A stretch of 64,000 bases of DNA from Geobacter sp. (GTDB taxonomy: Bacteria; Desulfobacterota; Desulfuromonadia; Geobacterales; Geobacteraceae): NCBI GenBank assembly GCA_016177775.1, contig JACOUQ010000003.1, positions 1 to 64,000 on the forward strand, given 5' to 3'. This document shows positions 16,302 to 25,570 of the stretch, in pieces (position 1 is the first letter of the stretch; each line of letters opens with the position of its first letter). The notes under the pieces were generated by a model. It made no database searches. It was not told the origin of the DNA and worked only from the letters and a program-made list of their open reading frames with translations. Made by a program: the position numbers and the translations under genes.

Positions 16302-17837
16302 TTATTTCATCGTAGTCGGGGTGTCGGATGTTGGGGTGTCGGATGGCAGCGTCTCATTCCATGCAAGCCCCTTGTCCAAAACCCGCTTCTTGATCACTGC
16401 CACCTGCGCTTTGACCGTTTCCATCGCCTGACCCTGATTGTCTTTCAATCGCTTTACATCGTTGGCAAGTGTGGCGATTTTCTTGGCCAGTAAAGGATCC
16501 TTGCTGGTCTTTTGCTGTTTCTTGATCTCGGCAATCTTCCGCTCTTTCTCGGCCTTCTGGATCTCGAGCGAGCGGTACCAAATCTGCATCTCCTTGATCT
16601 GTTGATCGTCTTTCGCGCCATCGGGGATCTGCTTGTCCAGCGCCGACAGCGGCCGCTGCCGGTGGTTGTTTTTATCCGGATAGACCAGGGTTCCCTGTTC
16701 CTCTCCGGGCGTGTCGAACCCCTCTCCCGCTATCTCCTTACTCGCACCTTTACCTTGCGATTTGGCCTGGCGACCATAGTGTTCGACTTTCTTCAACTGA
16801 GCACCCGGATCGGTTACGCGGCCCCCTCTTTTTTGCGCCACGCGGTGGTTGAGTGTAGGGTTTGACTTCTTGGTGCCGAAAGCATCGTCCGTGGTATCGA
16901 AATCGTTGAAATCCAGATCGGTCGCGGGTTTCGAATTCTTCAGGTCCGCCGCGATCTTGTTGACACTCGACTGGACTTCTACAACTACCGCCCTGTTCTG
17001 TTGTTTCTGAACCTCTTTTTCATAATCTGCAATGAACTGGCGATATCTAGAAGTAGGATTCGGATAAGTTGCGAGTGCCTGCTTGTAAAGTTCAAGCGCC
17101 AGTTCGAAATCTCCGTTGGCTTTCGCACGGGCAGCTTGCTGGTCGTAATTGTCTCCCAACTCTTTTTTTGCCAGGTCGTCAAAGTATTTTTCCAGCTTTG
17201 CAATATCGTCTCTGACACCTGGCTCGTCACGCAGTATCTGAAGCATGCGGAGAAGCCGTAATGCCTCTCGATAATCACCCCTCTCCCACGCAGCGGTTGC
17301 CTGACGGTCCAGCTTGTAAGCCTCACGCAGCGCTTGCCGCTTTTCCTCGGCAGCAGCCGCAAGGCGCTGGAACTCCTGGGAATCAGGCTGGTGATAGAGC
17401 AGACTCTGGAACGTGTTTGCGGCGTGCTCCCAATCGCCTTTCTCCATCGCGGCAAGGCCAACTTTGTGTCGGGCGTTGATGAGATTATTGAAGATGACTT
17501 TGGAATCAGGGTTCCACGCATAGGCCTGCTGAAATTGCTCGGCGGCAATGCCCCATTCGCCGCGATTCCAGGCGGAGATGCCTGCATCATTAAAAGCGTT
17601 GGCTTTGGCGATTCGCTCGGCCTTCTCCCAATCGTGCGGCGAAGGGTCGGAGTTGCCGCCGCCTGGACTGGTGGTCGATCCACAATCCACGCATACCCCG
17701 TCTGGAATCCAAATTCCATCCGAGTAATGACCGCCCGCCATCGCAGGCGCGGACGCAAAACAAATAATACCTGCGGCAGCGCAAAGCCCGGCGCGTAACA
17801 GACCGCCAACCGGTATCCGGATCAGGCTGTTTTTCAT
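16302..17837 (-). CDS. Exported TPR protein, paralogue of the 21370-22884 gene
   Basis: 511 residues with signal peptide (1-34, ending AMA). A short cysteine pair (GVCVDCGS) follows, then TPRs at residues 75-270 (WNRGEWGIAAEQFQQAYAWNPDS and others). A polar linker is followed by a C-terminal charged coiled coil (EIQKAEKERKIAEIKKQQK) ending near LDKGLAWNE. The block AWERGDYREALRLLR through YRQFIADYEKEV, and the motifs FDTPGE, YPDKN and GLAW, are shared with the protein at 21370-22884. The two genes therefore arose by duplication inside the operon. AAAGGAG precedes the ATG. Confidence 0.82.
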   Translation of the reverse strand: MKNSLIRIPVGGLLRAGLCAAAGIICFASAPAMAGGHYSDGIWIPDGVCVDCGSTTSPGGGNSDPSPHDWEKAERIAKANAFNDAGISAWNRGEWGIAAEQFQQAYAWNPDSKVIFNNLINARHKVGLAAMEKGDWEHAANTFQSLLYHQPDSQEFQRLAAAAEEKRQALREAYKLDRQATAAWERGDYREALRLLRMLQILRDEPGVRDDIAKLEKYFDDLAKKELGDNYDQQAARAKANGDFELALELYKQALATYPNPTSRYRQFIADYEKEVQKQQNRAVVVEVQSSVNKIAADLKNSKPATDLDFNDFDTTDDAFGTKKSNPTLNHRVAQKRGGRVTDPGAQLKKVEHYGRQAKSQGKGASKEIAGEGFDTPGEEQGTLVYPDKNNHRQRPLSALDKQIPDGAKDDQQIKEMQIWYRSLEIQKAEKERKIAEIKKQQKTSKDPLLAKKIATLANDVKRLKDNQGQAMETVKAQVAVIKKRVLDKGLAWNETLPSDTPTSDTPTTMK

Positions 17838-17883
17838 AGTGGATTACTCCTTTGGCGTACTCTATCCCATATGCACATGTTTC

Positions 17884-18993
17884 CTACGCAAGTTCCCTCA
17901 ATCGCGCCCGCACTTCGTTGCGTTCCTTGACGTGCTTCACCATCAATTCATTAATTTTTGCAAGAGCCCGCAACTGGTTTTCCGTCATGGTTGTAAGCCG
18001 CTCAACCTCGTTGAGCGCCACTCGACGCGCGGCATTATTGTAAAGCGACGCCACTGTGACGTTTGCGGTTGCCTTGAACGCCTTGCACTGCTTCGCGAGC
18101 GTCGGATCCGGAACCCCGTCGCAGACGATATCGAGCAATACAGGCAGCCCGTCCGTCCAGCCGCTCACCTTCGAGCTCTTTGCCACGTTCTTGATGAGCT
18201 TCGCCAGGTGTTTTGCATCGTCAGCGAGCTTCTGGCGCACGCCATCTTTCTCAATGACTGATGCCATGCCACGGAGCACAGCAATGATTTCAGTTGGCGG
18301 AGGATCCTGTTTCATCAGCACTGCAATCCACCCCTCTACTTTCGCCTTGTTGAGGTTTTTAAAGCCAGTGAGAAGTCTGTCCTCCACATTGGAGGCGAAC
18401 AGGCTGGTCGCCTCCGCCTTCACCTTGTGCTCGAATTCGCGCTTGGCGTCCGTGGCCAGCTTCTCCCATTCCTCGAAGTCTTCGGCGCGACGGTCGAAAC
18501 CAAGTCCGCGCACCGCAGTGACATCTTTTGCGATCGCTTGCGTCAAGCTCTTTTCTTGCGCCTCCAGGCGCTTGCGCTCGATAGCCACGGCGGCCGAGAT
18601 TGCCGTCGCCAGGTCGTTCGTGTCTTTGACATGGAGAGCGACTTCCGTTGTGAGCTGGGCAAGCCGCTCGGTGCAATCCTTTTCCGCCGGTGTTCCCTCT
18701 TCCACCGCGCTGCAGCTATCATATTGCTGTTTGCTTTTTGTGCGCAGGGCATCACGTTCCGTCACAAGTATGCCCCTCTTTTTTACAAGTGCCGGATTGG
18801 CGGCTGCAATCGCCGGATGAATCACTGGCAACGCCGGAATGTCCACGGCGTGGGCGGCCTCCACGCTCCCCATGACAAACAGGCCAAGCAAGACCGCGAG
18901 GACAAAAGAACCTATCCAGGGACGTCCAACAACCTGTGCGGACGAATATCGGTTGGATGCCGCATGACTATTTTTTCGTAATGGGATATTCAT
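17884..18993 (-). CDS. Exported coiled-coil/helical protein, unknown function
   Basis: 369 residues. A long basic N-region (1-27) precedes a hydrophobic signal helix (GSFVLAVLLGLFVMG) and an AHA cleavage-like site near residue 49. The remainder is almost wholly alpha-helical and highly charged, with coiled-coil potential at residues 70-200 and 320-369. Two cysteine pairs occur (SCSAVEEGTPAEKDC and DIVCDGVPDPTLAKQC), consistent with disulfides outside the cytoplasm. CAGGAG precedes the ATG at 18993. No known family; it is unlike its TPR neighbours. Confidence 0.7.
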   Translation of the reverse strand: MNIPLRKNSHAASNRYSSAQVVGRPWIGSFVLAVLLGLFVMGSVEAAHAVDIPALPVIHPAIAAANPALVKKRGILVTERDALRTKSKQQYDSCSAVEEGTPAEKDCTERLAQLTTEVALHVKDTNDLATAISAAVAIERKRLEAQEKSLTQAIAKDVTAVRGLGFDRRAEDFEEWEKLATDAKREFEHKVKAEATSLFASNVEDRLLTGFKNLNKAKVEGWIAVLMKQDPPPTEIIAVLRGMASVIEKDGVRQKLADDAKHLAKLIKNVAKSSKVSGWTDGLPVLLDIVCDGVPDPTLAKQCKAFKATANVTVASLYNNAARRVALNEVERLTTMTENQLRALAKINELMVKHVKERNEVRARLRELA

Positions 18994-19021
18994 GATTTAT
19001 CAGTCTCCTGTGTTGTGCAGA

Positions 19022-21283
19022 TCATTCTTCCAGGCGCGCAGCCATAGCACCCATCCAGAGAACCACGGCATGAGCGGCCAACTGGGCCGGCAACTGTTCT
19101 GGTTTATCCTTCGCAGTCTTCTCGGCGTCAACCGGTAAGAGCCCGTATTGTTTCTCGTCGTTCAGTACAATTGCATGTCTGAGATGCAGCCATACTTTTC
19201 TGGCATGGTTCGCACCGACGGGTCGCCATCCACCGCTCATCGACGCCGCATAACGGTTGACGCGCTCTCGAACGGAGTCACTGGCCCCAGGGTTTGCGGC
19301 AAGCCTGTTCAGATGAAACAAAGTGTCCAAGTCACAGGGCAGTTTTTTACTCAGTTCAAACGCAAGCTGGGTGCGGCCGGTAGCAACCGCAAAGCGCAAG
19401 GCCCGCCATATTCTCACCTGATATTCGTTGCTCGACGGGTCATCTCCCCGCTCTAAATATTTCAGCGCCCCCTTGGAATCTCCTTTTGCAATGGCAAGCG
19501 CGAAATACGCCTCTGGAAACAATTGCGGCCAGCTAGTCTCGGGAAAGTTTGTTCCTGCGGATAGGGCGTTAACCCACAATCGAACCATATCCATGATTGT
19601 CGCTTCCGCATCTGCCGGCGCCATGCTTGCGACCGCATACAAGGCGGCGACTTCAATAATGGAGTCTTGAATAAAATGGCCAAACTTTGGAGCTTTCCAC
19701 CGCTCCATTTCCTGCGTGATGGCTTTGCGATCGCCTAACAAAGCATTCGGGATAAGGTAACTCGTATAGTCCCAGCGCGGATACTTACTGCCACCCGGAT
19801 TGAGCTTCCGGTAGTGCTCCACGGCGCGACGCGCAAGCCTTTGTGCGATGTCGGGCCGACCATTCCAGAAAAGTTCGTGGAGATCAGACAGCAGAGTTCC
19901 TACATACAATTCCTTCGCCGCATCCAGCTTGAGACCGTGCATGATTTCCAGTATCTCGTAGGCACCAGGCTGTCTAATCCAGAATTTTTTGTTATCGAAG
20001 TCCTCATCGGACAGAAGGCCTGACGGGTATCCATCCACGATATTCCGTACATCGCCCCAATCTCCCCTTCTACCCCGTGCATAGATTCGATAATTGAAAA
20101 TACTGTCTTTAGTGTACTCGTTGCCAAATCTTGCGACAATGTCTTCGACGCGCTTGGCATCCCATGAATAAGCAGCTGAGTAAAGGCCGCGCTTGTCCGG
20201 GTACTCATTTTTCCCGGTAGCGTTGTTTACGCTTGGCAGAGCCGTGGCCTTCCGAACCAGCGCATCGCCCCGGTCTGTTAGTCCTCCCATGTAGGCGTAC
20301 GCCGCCATTTTCTCCAGCGCAACCTGACGCAGGCTCTTTGCTCCGGCGGAGGGTGGCGTGTCCGAGAGCATGTCGGCCAGACGTTCCGCTTCATCGAACT
20401 CTCGCAGCGAGCGTGCTTCGGCCTCGGCAACCAGCTTCCGGATTTCGGCGCGAACCTCTGCCGCGTTGGGTGCATCGGGAAGCGCTGCAAGATAGGCACG
20501 GTAATACATCACCGCCTGCACCGGCCAGCCGCCACGTTGATACGCCAGCCCGAGATTGAACATCAGCGGCGGCGAGCAATGAGCAAAATTATTCGCCTCC
20601 TTGAAGGCGGCGACCGCGCCTGGCCAGTCGCCGCGGCTGGCTGCCTTCAGCCCGAGTTGACGCGCTTCCTCGGCGCGGGGTAACAGATCGGCTTTTGTCG
20701 AGGGCCCCGGTTCCGGGAGCCAGAGCGGATATGGTGCTTGCGGTTCGACAAACGCGCCAAGAACCATCGACGCTGAACTGCGATTGATGTCCGGCAGGGG
20801 AGGATTCTCCGCAGCGTCGATAGCGGCCATAGCTGCTTTGTACGTGGCAGAATCGCGCGCTTCATCGACGATGAAGCGCGCGAGCATGCCGGCGACATCG
20901 TTGCGCGTGGCGGCATCCTTCTCCACTTCGGATGGAACGACGCTTCTGAGAGAGTTTTTTTTGCCCTGGGTGAATACAACGCACTTGCTCCCGTCCTCGT
21001 AGGTCTCGACGGTCGCGCTGCGGGCCGCATTGAGAATCTCCTCGCGGGCCTGGAACACCGCCTGGGCTTCAGGAAGCTTTGTCCACTCATCGCCGTGCTT
21101 GGCCTTGTTGTTCTCATACCGAGAATCGAGGCGGGTATATTCGGGGGACTCGGCCAATCGCTTGAGCACGGCTTCCGCCAGCGGGTTCGTCGGCGGATTC
21201 TTGACATCCTGCGCCACGCTTAGTCCCGGCCACAGTATTCCCATAGCCAGAAACAGTGTTGCCGTGACTACTCGGTGGAGCAT
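19022..21283 (-). CDS. Exported TPR-containing protein (753 residues)
   Basis: I place the start at 21283 because MLHRVVTATLFLAMGIL then makes a normal signal peptide ending SVAQ, with AAGGTG nine bases upstream. The frame also opens 30 codons earlier at 21373, overlapping the previous stop by ATGA, so the longer form (783 residues) cannot be excluded. TPRs occur around residues 205-300 (LKAASRGDWPGAVAAFKEANNFAH; GLAYQRGGWPVQAVMYYRAYLA). The rest is a helical solenoid. Binding or scaffold role in the periplasm is inferred. Confidence 0.78.
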   Translation of the reverse strand: MLHRVVTATLFLAMGILWPGLSVAQDVKNPPTNPLAEAVLKRLAESPEYTRLDSRYENNKAKHGDEWTKLPEAQAVFQAREEILNAARSATVETYEDGSKCVVFTQGKKNSLRSVVPSEVEKDAATRNDVAGMLARFIVDEARDSATYKAAMAAIDAAENPPLPDINRSSASMVLGAFVEPQAPYPLWLPEPGPSTKADLLPRAEEARQLGLKAASRGDWPGAVAAFKEANNFAHCSPPLMFNLGLAYQRGGWPVQAVMYYRAYLAALPDAPNAAEVRAEIRKLVAEAEARSLREFDEAERLADMLSDTPPSAGAKSLRQVALEKMAAYAYMGGLTDRGDALVRKATALPSVNNATGKNEYPDKRGLYSAAYSWDAKRVEDIVARFGNEYTKDSIFNYRIYARGRRGDWGDVRNIVDGYPSGLLSDEDFDNKKFWIRQPGAYEILEIMHGLKLDAAKELYVGTLLSDLHELFWNGRPDIAQRLARRAVEHYRKLNPGGSKYPRWDYTSYLIPNALLGDRKAITQEMERWKAPKFGHFIQDSIIEVAALYAVASMAPADAEATIMDMVRLWVNALSAGTNFPETSWPQLFPEAYFALAIAKGDSKGALKYLERGDDPSSNEYQVRIWRALRFAVATGRTQLAFELSKKLPCDLDTLFHLNRLAANPGASDSVRERVNRYAASMSGGWRPVGANHARKVWLHLRHAIVLNDEKQYGLLPVDAEKTAKDKPEQLPAQLAAHAVVLWMGAMAARLEE

Positions 21284-21369
21284 GGTTTTCACCTTGGTTG
21301 CGAATAAATTCGAGGCGATTATCGGAAAAGTATGAACGAATTGCATGATGATCCCCGGATTAAACAAGA

Positions 21370-22884
21370 TCACTTGATAAAATCAAGTGTGGGCTGCGCT
21401 TGTGCCTCGGCCGGTGGAGAGTTTGCTCCTTTGCCTGCCGGAGTCTTTGGTGTCTCTGGTGTGGCGCTCTCAGTCCATGCAAGGCCAAGGTTCTTCAACT
21501 GCTTCTTGACGGCCTCTGTGGCCTTGATCTGATTGATGCCGATCTGCTTCATCCGATTATTAAGGGTCCCGAGATGTGCAGTTAGCACGGCGGCATCACC
21601 GGTGCCATTTTTCAGTTGTTCCTTGACCGCGGCGATTTTCTGAGTGGTTTCAGCCTTCTGGCTATCGAGATGCCGATACCACGCGAAAGACTTCTGGATC
21701 TGCTTATTGCTTTTAGCTTCTTTGGGGACATGCGCTTCCAGTGACGAGGTCAATTCCGGCTTTTGTCCGTTTTTATCCGGATAAACCAAGTCCCCCCTGT
21801 ACTCTCCGGGTGTGTCGAATACCTCTCCTGCCATCTTTCTGTCCGCGCTGCCCGCCGTCAGGAAACTTTTCTCTGCAACAGAACTTGATAGCGCTTCTTC
21901 GCTACTATGTTTGATGCTCTTCAACTGAGCGCCCGGCTCGATTACACCGGAAGAAGCTGCGAGTCGCCTGCGCACATCGCCGAAGGCGTTTTGAACATTT
22001 GCGCCCTGGCGCTCACGTTCGTCTTTAACGCGGCTATTCCACCTGGCAACTTCCGCGGCATCCAGACCATATCCTTCGGTTTTTTGCAGGGCTTCGAACG
22101 CGGCATCATACCTCGCCTCATGCAGGGCAAGGCTGGCTTGCGCGAGCCACCAGTCCCCCGTTGTCTTTGAATCATCTGGCAAAAGCTTGAGCGCCGCATC
22201 GAGTTTCGCCAGCGCATCGGCTGGATTCATATCGATTATGACTTTGGCCTCGGCGCGCAGCCGTTCAACCTCGGGCCGGTGGCGACGTTCAAGTTCGGCG
22301 GCTTTCGCCTCTCTTTTCAGGCGCTCGTCGAGGTCCTTCGCCTTCTGCTCAACATATTTTTCATAATCTGCAATGAACTGGCGATACTCTGAAGTGGGAT
22401 TCGGATAAGTTGCGAGTGCCTGCTTGTAAAGTTTAAGCGCCAGATTGAAATCCCCGTTGGCTTTCGCACTGTCAGCTTGCTGGTTGTATTTATCTCCCAG
22501 TTCAATATTCGCCTGCTCGGCCAAGTATTGTTCAAGTTTCGCGATATCAGCTCTGACATTTGGCCCGTCACGGAGTGCCTGCTGCTCGCGGAGGAGTCGT
22601 AACTCCTCTCGATAATCGCCCCTCTCCCACGCATCGGATACTTGTTTAAGGATGGCATCGTAGCGGGCATTGCGCTCGGCGCGTTCCTCACTCTCGCGGA
22701 TATCGCTCTGCGAAGGGCCATTGTAACCGCCTCCTCCAGAAGGTGTCCCTTCTACAGCCTCCCTCTGGGAGCCAGGCCTCCGCCAATCCGTCGCGAAAGC
22801 CGATGGTACGTGCGAGGTCAACTCCGCGACGAGGAAAACCATGCTTAACACGATGCACATACTGATGCTGTAGATATGTCTCAT
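21370..22884 (-). CDS. Exported TPR protein, paralogue of the 16302-17837 gene
   Basis: 504 residues with signal peptide (residues 1-31). The central TPR block AWERGDYREELRLLRE through YRQFIADYEKYVEQ is nearly identical to the 16302-17837 product and is also very similar at DNA level. It is followed by an extra charged TPR-like stretch (DMNPADALAKLDAALKLLPDDS), then the shared FDTPGE, YPDKN and coiled-coil GLAWTE tail. The ATG overlaps the stop of the upstream 564-residue gene by four bases. Conserved duplication with divergence outside the core suggests two versions of one structural part. Confidence 0.82.
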   Translation of the reverse strand: MRHIYSISMCIVLSMVFLVAELTSHVPSAFATDWRRPGSQREAVEGTPSGGGGYNGPSQSDIRESEERAERNARYDAILKQVSDAWERGDYREELRLLREQQALRDGPNVRADIAKLEQYLAEQANIELGDKYNQQADSAKANGDFNLALKLYKQALATYPNPTSEYRQFIADYEKYVEQKAKDLDERLKREAKAAELERRHRPEVERLRAEAKVIIDMNPADALAKLDAALKLLPDDSKTTGDWWLAQASLALHEARYDAAFEALQKTEGYGLDAAEVARWNSRVKDERERQGANVQNAFGDVRRRLAASSGVIEPGAQLKSIKHSSEEALSSSVAEKSFLTAGSADRKMAGEVFDTPGEYRGDLVYPDKNGQKPELTSSLEAHVPKEAKSNKQIQKSFAWYRHLDSQKAETTQKIAAVKEQLKNGTGDAAVLTAHLGTLNNRMKQIGINQIKATEAVKKQLKNLGLAWTESATPETPKTPAGKGANSPPAEAQAQPTLDFIK

Positions 22885-24575
22885 TTTTTCTCCTGCCGAT
22901 CCGCATCCGCCCCTTCCTTCACACGGTCTTGAATCGCCTTTGCCATGCCATACCCGATGGAGCTCTTCGCGTCCGTTTCGATGCTCATTGCGAAATACTC
23001 CGCTGCACCCTTTTTGTCGCCGGTGACAAGCCGCCTGATCCCGAGGTAGTAGTATGTCTCGCAGAGCCTCTGCCTCATGCCGTCGTCATCGTTTCCCTTG
23101 TTCGCCTCCACCAGAACCGACAACTCGTCCGTAGTGCCTGTGCCGAGGTAGAAGTTCGAAATGGTGCGCACCCATTCTTTGGAGTCGGTCGAGGCAACGT
23201 GCTGCTGAAGTCTGGCCATTGCTTCCGTGTCGTCACCTGCTGCAAGCCACTGGTCGATCAACAGATGCAGGTATGCGTAATCATCCGCCGGATTCAGTAA
23301 AATAGCTTCATTGTGATCGGCGACGGCCCGGTCAAACTCACCCTTGCCGGCATAGGCATTGCCGCGTTCGAAGTATGGTTCGGAGTTATTCGGACTCAAC
23401 TCGATGGAGTGGGTGTAATCGGCTATGGCCAGGTCAAGTTGGCCATTGTTCTGGTAGGCAAGCCCGCGATTGGTGAATGAAAGGGCATAATCCGGGTTGA
23501 GCGCGATGGATTTGTCGTAGTCTGCAATGGCCTGGTCAAGCTGGCCCTTGGCGAAGTAAGTGACCCCCCGGTTGTTGTATGTCATGGCGTCATTCGGATT
23601 GAGCTCGATCGCCCTGCTGTAATCGGCGATGGCTTGGACAGACTCGCCTTTGAGACTGAAGGCATACCCTCGGTTGGCGTATGCAAGGGCAAAATCCGGA
23701 TTAAGGGCAATGGCCTTGCTGTAATCGGCTACGGCCTGGTCAAGTCCCCCACTGTTGGAGTATGCAACGCCGCGATTATTGTATGCCAGTGGAAAATTCG
23801 GATTCAGCTCGATCGCCTTGCTGTAATTGGTGATGGCCTTATCGTAAAGGCCTTTGTCAGCATAGGCAAGCCCGCGATAGTTGTATGCATCGGCATATTC
23901 CGGCTTCAGAAGAATCGCCATGTCGTAGTTGGCAATGGCACGGTCGAGCTGCCCCTTGTTCTTATAGGCAAGGCCGCGGTTGGAGTATGCTACGACCATA
24001 GACGGTTTGAGCTCAAGCGCCTTGTTGAAGTCAGCGATCGCCTGGTCAAACTGGCCCTTGTAATAATAGGCAAGCCCGCGGTTGTTGTATGCATCTGCAT
24101 GATCCGGATTTATTTCGATAGCCTTGCTGAAATCGTCGATGGCCAGATCGAACTGGCCCTTCGAATTGTATGCGAGACCTCGGTTGTTGTATGTCAGGTC
24201 ATCACCCAATTGCAATTCAATCGTCTTGTTGTAATCGATGATGGCCTGATCCTGCTGGCCCTTGCCATAATAGGCAAGCCCACGGTTGGAGTATGCTACC
24301 GCGAATTTCGGATCCAGCTCGATCGCCTTGTTGTAGTCTGCAATGGCCTCGTCGAACTTCCCCTTGTAATAATAGGCGAGCCCCCGCGTGTTGTATGGCA
24401 TTGCGGAATTTTCGACTTTCGCCTCACCGGCAATTTCTCCGGTGCATTCAGCTATGGCTTCATCATAGTACCCTTGCTCAAGATATTCAGTGCATAAATT
24501 TGTCTCTGCATAGCTGAATGTGACAGCAAAAAAATATCCCGCTGCAAGAATCGAAACGATCAACCCTGATTTCAT
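22881..24575 (-). CDS. Exported multi-TPR protein (about 12 repeats)
   Basis: The start at 24575 gives MKSGLIVSILAAGYFFAVTF, a clear signal peptide, with GGGGGAG just before the ATG; the longer open frame (601 residues) adds only non-coding-like residues. Residues 40-440 consist of 34-residue TPRs of the type YNNRGLAYYYKGQFDQAIADF. A helical C-terminal domain of about 120 residues follows, without repeats. It is the most canonical TPR superhelix of the operon and probably a docking scaffold. It lies 50 bases after the proline-rich anchored protein. Confidence 0.86.
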   Translation of the reverse strand: MKSGLIVSILAAGYFFAVTFSYAETNLCTEYLEQGYYDEAIAECTGEIAGEAKVENSAMPYNTRGLAYYYKGKFDEAIADYNKAIELDPKFAVAYSNRGLAYYGKGQQDQAIIDYNKTIELQLGDDLTYNNRGLAYNSKGQFDLAIDDFSKAIEINPDHADAYNNRGLAYYYKGQFDQAIADFNKALELKPSMVVAYSNRGLAYKNKGQLDRAIANYDMAILLKPEYADAYNYRGLAYADKGLYDKAITNYSKAIELNPNFPLAYNNRGVAYSNSGGLDQAVADYSKAIALNPDFALAYANRGYAFSLKGESVQAIADYSRAIELNPNDAMTYNNRGVTYFAKGQLDQAIADYDKSIALNPDYALSFTNRGLAYQNNGQLDLAIADYTHSIELSPNNSEPYFERGNAYAGKGEFDRAVADHNEAILLNPADDYAYLHLLIDQWLAAGDDTEAMARLQQHVASTDSKEWVRTISNFYLGTGTTDELSVLVEANKGNDDDGMRQRLCETYYYLGIRRLVTGDKKGAAEYFAMSIETDAKSSIGYGMAKAIQDRVKEGADADRQEKK

Positions 24576-24625
24576 ATCTCCCCCAATGACATTTAGTATC
24601 TGTCCATGCGTTAATTCCGGAGCGC

Positions 24626-25075
24626 CTATTTCGTGCGACGCCCGAGTATGAAAGCGGCAACCACTCCGCCGGCGACAAGAAGCCACGGAGTTTTAGAGCT
24701 CGAATGTTCCGTCGCCGGCACCGGGGCCGCCGTTTCAACAGGCGCAGGTGCCGGGGTCACTTCCTTGACAGCGGGAGGCGTCGATTGGGGAGCTGTTTCT
24801 GTCACGGACTCGGAATTACCATCCCCTCCCCCGACTGCGGAGCCCCCCTGACCGTTACCTGTATTCACATGCGGTGCCGTCGGAACATTCTTCAGTGTCG
24901 GTTCGAGATAATGGGGCGGAAGTGGCTGGGGCGGCTGGGGCGGCTGTGGCTCAAATCGCGGCTGCTGTGGAATCACGATCGGGGGTGTCCAATTGGCGCA
25001 AGCGACCGGTACCTTGCCGCACGCCAGGGTTACTGCGCCTGTTACTGCAAAAAACATCAGAATTCGCTTCAACAT
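24626..25075 (-). CDS. Exported proline-rich protein with C-terminal membrane anchor
   Basis: 149 residues with a signal peptide (1-28), a proline/glutamine-rich linker (residues 35-60), a glycine-rich patch (GNGQGGSAVGGGDGN) and a PAPAPVET region. The C-terminus is a single helix WLLVAGGVVAAFILG followed by RRTK. This tripartite end (polar, hydrophobic, basic) resembles sorting or anchoring signals such as PEP-CTERM or GlyGly-CTERM, though neither consensus motif is present. TTGGAGG lies eight bases before the ATG. Confidence 0.7.
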   Translation of the reverse strand: MLKRILMFFAVTGAVTLACGKVPVACANWTPPIVIPQQPRFEPQPPQPPQPLPPHYLEPTLKNVPTAPHVNTGNGQGGSAVGGGDGNSESVTETAPQSTPPAVKEVTPAPAPVETAAPVPATEHSSSKTPWLLVAGGVVAAFILGRRTK

Positions 25076-25149
25076 CGGTCAATCCTCCAATATATCGATC
25101 AGAAAGGGTAATTTTCGGTTTCAGCTATTTGCTTCCAAATATCACTGCT

Positions 25150-25524
25150 CTATTTACTCATCTCCCCTATTTTTTCAATCGAGACCACCTCCACAATCAC
25201 ACCCCACATATGGAAAGAAATCTGGCCGGGGCTCAGCCTGGCTGCAAACTTGACCCTGAGCCCATGTTTTCGGAATTCCTTCGGCAGATTGGGAACGTCA
25301 TACTGCTTTCCGTCATCACCGACAACGCCCCAGAACCCTCCTTCGAGGTCGACATGCACGACCGTCCCGGTAATGCTGATCTCATCCTTGGAGCGGGCCT
25401 TGTCGGCTTTTTCCGGCTTATCGCCGGTGGCAGCAGCTCTATCAAGGCCGAAGGCCGACCCCGCCAGTGCCATCACCATTATCAACACGGGTATCCAATT
25501 CCGCATTCTTGCCATCTCCCTCAT
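25150..25524 (-). CDS. Small exported protein with a conserved beta domain
   Basis: 124 residues. GGAGGG lies four bases before the ATG at 25524. The signal peptide covers roughly residues 8-27 (WIPVLIMVMALAGSAFG). The domain at residues 45-120 starts ISITGTVVHVDLEGGFWGV and continues with a DDGKQYDVPNLP loop and a HMWGVIVEVVSIEK strand. I recall this small domain from many bacterial and archaeal proteins without a known function. It lies 46 bases after the first gene of the run. Confidence 0.72.
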   Translation of the reverse strand: MREMARMRNWIPVLIMVMALAGSAFGLDRAAATGDKPEKADKARSKDEISITGTVVHVDLEGGFWGVVGDDGKQYDVPNLPKEFRKHGLRVKFAARLSPGQISFHMWGVIVEVVSIEKIGEMSK

Positions 25525-25570
25525 TTTACCCTCCCTGCCGCTGACGGCATGATGTCACTTGTACGCCATC

